Origin: Clostridiales bacterium
GTDB lineage: Bacteria > Bacillota > Clostridia > Oscillospirales > Acutalibacteraceae
NCBI GenBank assembly: GCA_021200075.1
Contig: JAJQGZ010000214.1
Location: 1 to 18,181, forward strand
Direction: 5' to 3'
Length of the DNA: 18,181 bases
Below are positions 16,406 to 18,181 of this stretch, piece by piece. A program made the position numbers and the translations under genes. How positions within the stretch are numbered: the first letter of the stretch is position 1; every line of letters begins with the position of its first letter. The notes below the pieces were generated by a model. The model did no database searches. It was not told where the DNA came from and saw nothing but the letters and a program-made list of their open reading frames with translations.

Positions 16406-16440
16406 TTGTAACATTTGTAAAAATTGTAACCAAATTGTAA
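16406..16440. repeat. Array of four TTGTAA motifs between the divergent promoters
   Basis: TTGTAA occurs at 16406, 16415, 16424 and 16435 (spacing 9, 9 and 11 bp), three of them as ATTGTAA. The array lies upstream of the mraZ -35 box and of the transporter promoter, in a 363-bp divergent intergenic region. The same hexamer appears twice in the ftsZ promoter. It might be a regulator site; chance in AT-rich DNA is possible. Confidence 0.35.
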
Positions 16441-16488
16441 TATTTAGAATATTATACCCTGAAATTCGGCGAAAAAGAAAAAAGCACG

Positions 16489-16517
16489 TTGTTAAAGTAC
16501 TTTAAATATGCTATAAT
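16489..16517 (+). promoter_or_regulatory. Promoter of the sugar transporter gene with internal palindrome
   Basis: TTGTTA (16489-16494), 17 nt, TATAAT (16512-16517). The spacer holds the perfect 14-bp palindrome TTAAAGTACTTTAA (16492-16505), overlapping the -35 box. This is a good position for a repressor operator. Transcription would start near 16524. Confidence 0.7.
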
Positions 16518-16530
16518 TTATATGTATATA

Positions 16531-16558
16531 CAGCCGTGGACTTTATGTGCCACGGCTG
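16531..16558 (+). promoter_or_regulatory. 5' leader hairpin of the transporter mRNA
   Basis: CAGCCGTGG (16531-16539) pairs perfectly with CCACGGCTG (16550-16558) around a 10-nt loop, beginning within about 10 nt of the predicted transcript start. CACCCCCCG, not a T run, follows, so it is not a terminator. It could be an mRNA-stabilising hairpin or a DNA operator. Confidence 0.5.
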
Positions 16559-16595
16559 AACACCCCCCGACTACTTTACACAAGGGAGCAAGACT

Positions 16596-17987
16596 ATGGG
16601 CGATTACAAAACAACCTGGAGAGAAAAAATCAGATACGGAATAGGTGCAATAGGACTTGATCTGAGCTACGGATTATTCTATTCCTACCTTTCCTATTAC
16701 CTGTCAAGCGTATTGGGACTTAAAGAGGGGTTCTTGCTTTTGCTGACTCCGCTTGCAAGAATTTGGGACGGAATTAACGACCCGATTATGGGAACCATCG
16801 TTGACAGCACAAAAACAAAAATGGGCAAATACCGCCCGTGGATACTGATAGGCGCAATTTCAAATGCGGTCGTGCTTACGCTTTTATTCACAAGCTTTGG
16901 TATGAGCGGAACAAAGCTTTATATCTACATCGGCGTTATGTACATACTTTGGGGTATGACAAATACAATGGCGGACATTCCCTACTGGTCTATGGTGCCG
17001 TCTTTCACAACTGACCCGAAAGACAGAAATCTTGTGGCAACCGTGGCGAGAACATTCTCAGGTCTCGGTCAAGGGATAATCACGGTTCTGACGCCGCTTA
17101 TCCTGCCAAGGCTTTCGTCGGGTATGACTACGGACAAGGGATATTCCGCAGGCGGATTTTCAAAATGGGCATTGATATGCGCAATAGCGCTTGTATTCTT
17201 TGCCTTAATGTGCGTACTCAATACAAAGGAGCGCCATGTTGTTTATAATAAGAACAAGGAAAAATTCTCGTTAAAGAAAATGTTTTCCGTAATAGCGCAC
17301 AACGACCAGCTTGTAGTGTTTATTATATTCGCAATGGTATCAAACGCAGGGTGGTATTTGACAAGCGGAACAGCGGTATATTATTTCACCGATGTTCTTG
17401 AACAGCCGGAAGCGCAAAGCCTTTTCTCTGTAATCGGAGCAATCGGAAGCATACTCGGTCTGCTCGTTATACCGGTGCTTTCAAAGTGGTGGTCGAAAAG
17501 GAAAATTTACCATTTTTCATTAATACTCACCATAGCTGGCTACATACTTATGACCTTGTTCGGGCCGATACTCAAAATAACAATCGCACTTGATTTGAGC
17601 TATATTTTAGCGTCAATAGGAATCGGCTCGATGTTCGTTGCGCAAACGGTTTTTCTTGCCGATATAGTTGACTACGGAGAATACAAAACAGGCAAGAGGA
17701 ACGAGTCAATCACTTTCTCGATGAAAGGATTTTTGCAAAAGCTTGCCTACACGGTGCAAACGATAATACTGTTCGGCGGACTGAATATTATGGGGTATAA
17801 CGAACAGATTACGGCAAACTCGATAAACGAGCAGACGAAAACCACTATAGGTATTATCTGCTTCGCCGTTCCGGCAGTTCTGGTAACGCTGTCGCTAATA
17901 ATCTTTTCGTTAAAATTCAAGCTTTACGGCGACCTTTTAGATAAAGTACACGATTATATAGTAAATAAAAGAAGCGAGGAAGAATAA
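16596..17987 (+). CDS. GPH/MelB-type sugar:cation symporter (major facilitator superfamily)
   Basis: The 463-residue membrane protein has about twelve hydrophobic segments and the GPH family signature between helices 2 and 3: RIWDGINDPIMGTIVDSTKTKMGKYRPWIL, seen near residues 55-85 (IWDGINDPIMG, then TKMGKYRPW). A second family feature is the late FLADIVDYGEYKTGKRNES segment (about residues 350-370). Members carry glycosides, pentosides or hexuronides in symport with Na+ or H+. The ATG follows GGGAG at good distance. It is divergent from mraZ with its own promoter and terminator, so it is a single-gene unit in this window. No hydrolase adjoins it on the right within the window. The mannosidase lies 15 kb away across the dcw cluster. 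The substrate cannot be read from the sequence. Confidence 0.93.
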   Translation: MGDYKTTWREKIRYGIGAIGLDLSYGLFYSYLSYYLSSVLGLKEGFLLLLTPLARIWDGINDPIMGTIVDSTKTKMGKYRPWILIGAISNAVVLTLLFTSFGMSGTKLYIYIGVMYILWGMTNTMADIPYWSMVPSFTTDPKDRNLVATVARTFSGLGQGIITVLTPLILPRLSSGMTTDKGYSAGGFSKWALICAIALVFFALMCVLNTKERHVVYNKNKEKFSLKKMFSVIAHNDQLVVFIIFAMVSNAGWYLTSGTAVYYFTDVLEQPEAQSLFSVIGAIGSILGLLVIPVLSKWWSKRKIYHFSLILTIAGYILMTLFGPILKITIALDLSYILASIGIGSMFVAQTVFLADIVDYGEYKTGKRNESITFSMKGFLQKLAYTVQTIILFGGLNIMGYNEQITANSINEQTKTTIGIICFAVPAVLVTLSLIIFSLKFKLYGDLLDKVHDYIVNKRSEEE

Positions 17988-18010
17988 GAAAAACTAAGAT
18001 TTAATAAAAA

Positions 18011-18053
18011 AGCAAACCGATGCGAAAAATTAATTCGCACCGGCTTGTTTTGT
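18011..18053 (+). terminator. Rho-independent terminator of the transporter gene
   Basis: CAAACCGATGCGAA (18013-18026) pairs with TTCGCACCGGCTTG (18034-18047) through a 14-bp stem with one G-U pair and one mismatch. A TTTTGT tail follows, beginning 24 nt after the stop codon. The remaining bases to 18181 show no gene that I can support. Confidence 0.85.
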
Positions 18054-18181
18054 ATTATGTTGATAAAAAACTCCACTAATAATGTATATACTATACTATT
18101 TATTGTGATTTTACAGCTTTTTAAAAGTTGGCCGATTGTAAAATGAAGTTGAACATCTAAAAAATCCATAGCGATTGAATC

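Noticed and set aside
16406..16440. CRISPR-like array
   Set aside because: The units are only six bases long with spacers of 3-5 bases.
18060..18088. Promoter-like TTGATA, 17 nt, TGTATA near the right edge
   Set aside because: The -10 match is poor and no gene start is visible before the window ends.
17954..18169. 71-codon open frame on the minus strand over the transporter 3' end
   Set aside because: It crosses the transporter terminator, has no family motifs, and its low-complexity N-terminus comes from the hairpin region.

Overview
The window looks like part of a low-GC, Gram-positive chromosome of the class Clostridia (Oscillospirales/Ruminococcaceae-like; the class is fairly secure, the family is inference). 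The reasons are the gene order and protein types of the division and cell wall (dcw) cluster, AGGAG-type ribosome binding sites, a PASTA-bearing class B PBP, and a MurE with a DNPR motif, which implies meso-diaminopimelate peptidoglycan.

Layout. Bases 1-1529 (+) hold the 3' part of a GH38-type alpha-mannosidase that enters from the left edge and ends at a good intrinsic terminator. Bases 1591-1900 are an AT-rich spacer with diverged repeats and no gene I can support. From 16232 down to 1971 everything lies on the minus strand: mraZ, rsmH, an ftsL-like gene, a PASTA class B PBP (ftsI/spoVD type), murE, murF, mraY, ftsW/spoVE, murG, murA, ftsQ/divIB and ftsZ. The cluster starts at a perfect consensus promoter (TTGACA, 17 nt, TATAAT) with a phased TGGGATTT repeat downstream that resembles a MraZ binding box. 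ftsZ has a second promoter of its own and a strong terminator. Divergently from mraZ, 16596-17987 (+) encodes a GPH/MelB-type sugar:cation symporter with its own promoter and terminator.

How the genes work together. MurA, MurE and MurF carry out committed steps of UDP-MurNAc-pentapeptide synthesis. MraY and MurG make lipid I and lipid II. FtsW and the PBP polymerise and cross-link septal wall, FtsL and FtsQ bridge these to the divisome, and FtsZ forms the ring. murB, murC, murD and ftsA are absent from the cluster.

Most notable observation. murA is broken into three reading frames by two single-base losses, each in a run of four A that would restore the frame with five. When both are repaired, the key residues fall at K22/N23, C116, D305 and R397, essentially the E. 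coli MurA numbering. The sequence therefore has either two indel errors or two very recent inactivating mutations. The same murA has its Shine-Dalgarno sequence inside an 8-bp perfect hairpin. No clearly novel multi-gene system is visible; other points of interest are regulatory (repeat arrays, promoter palindromes, intergenic hairpins).
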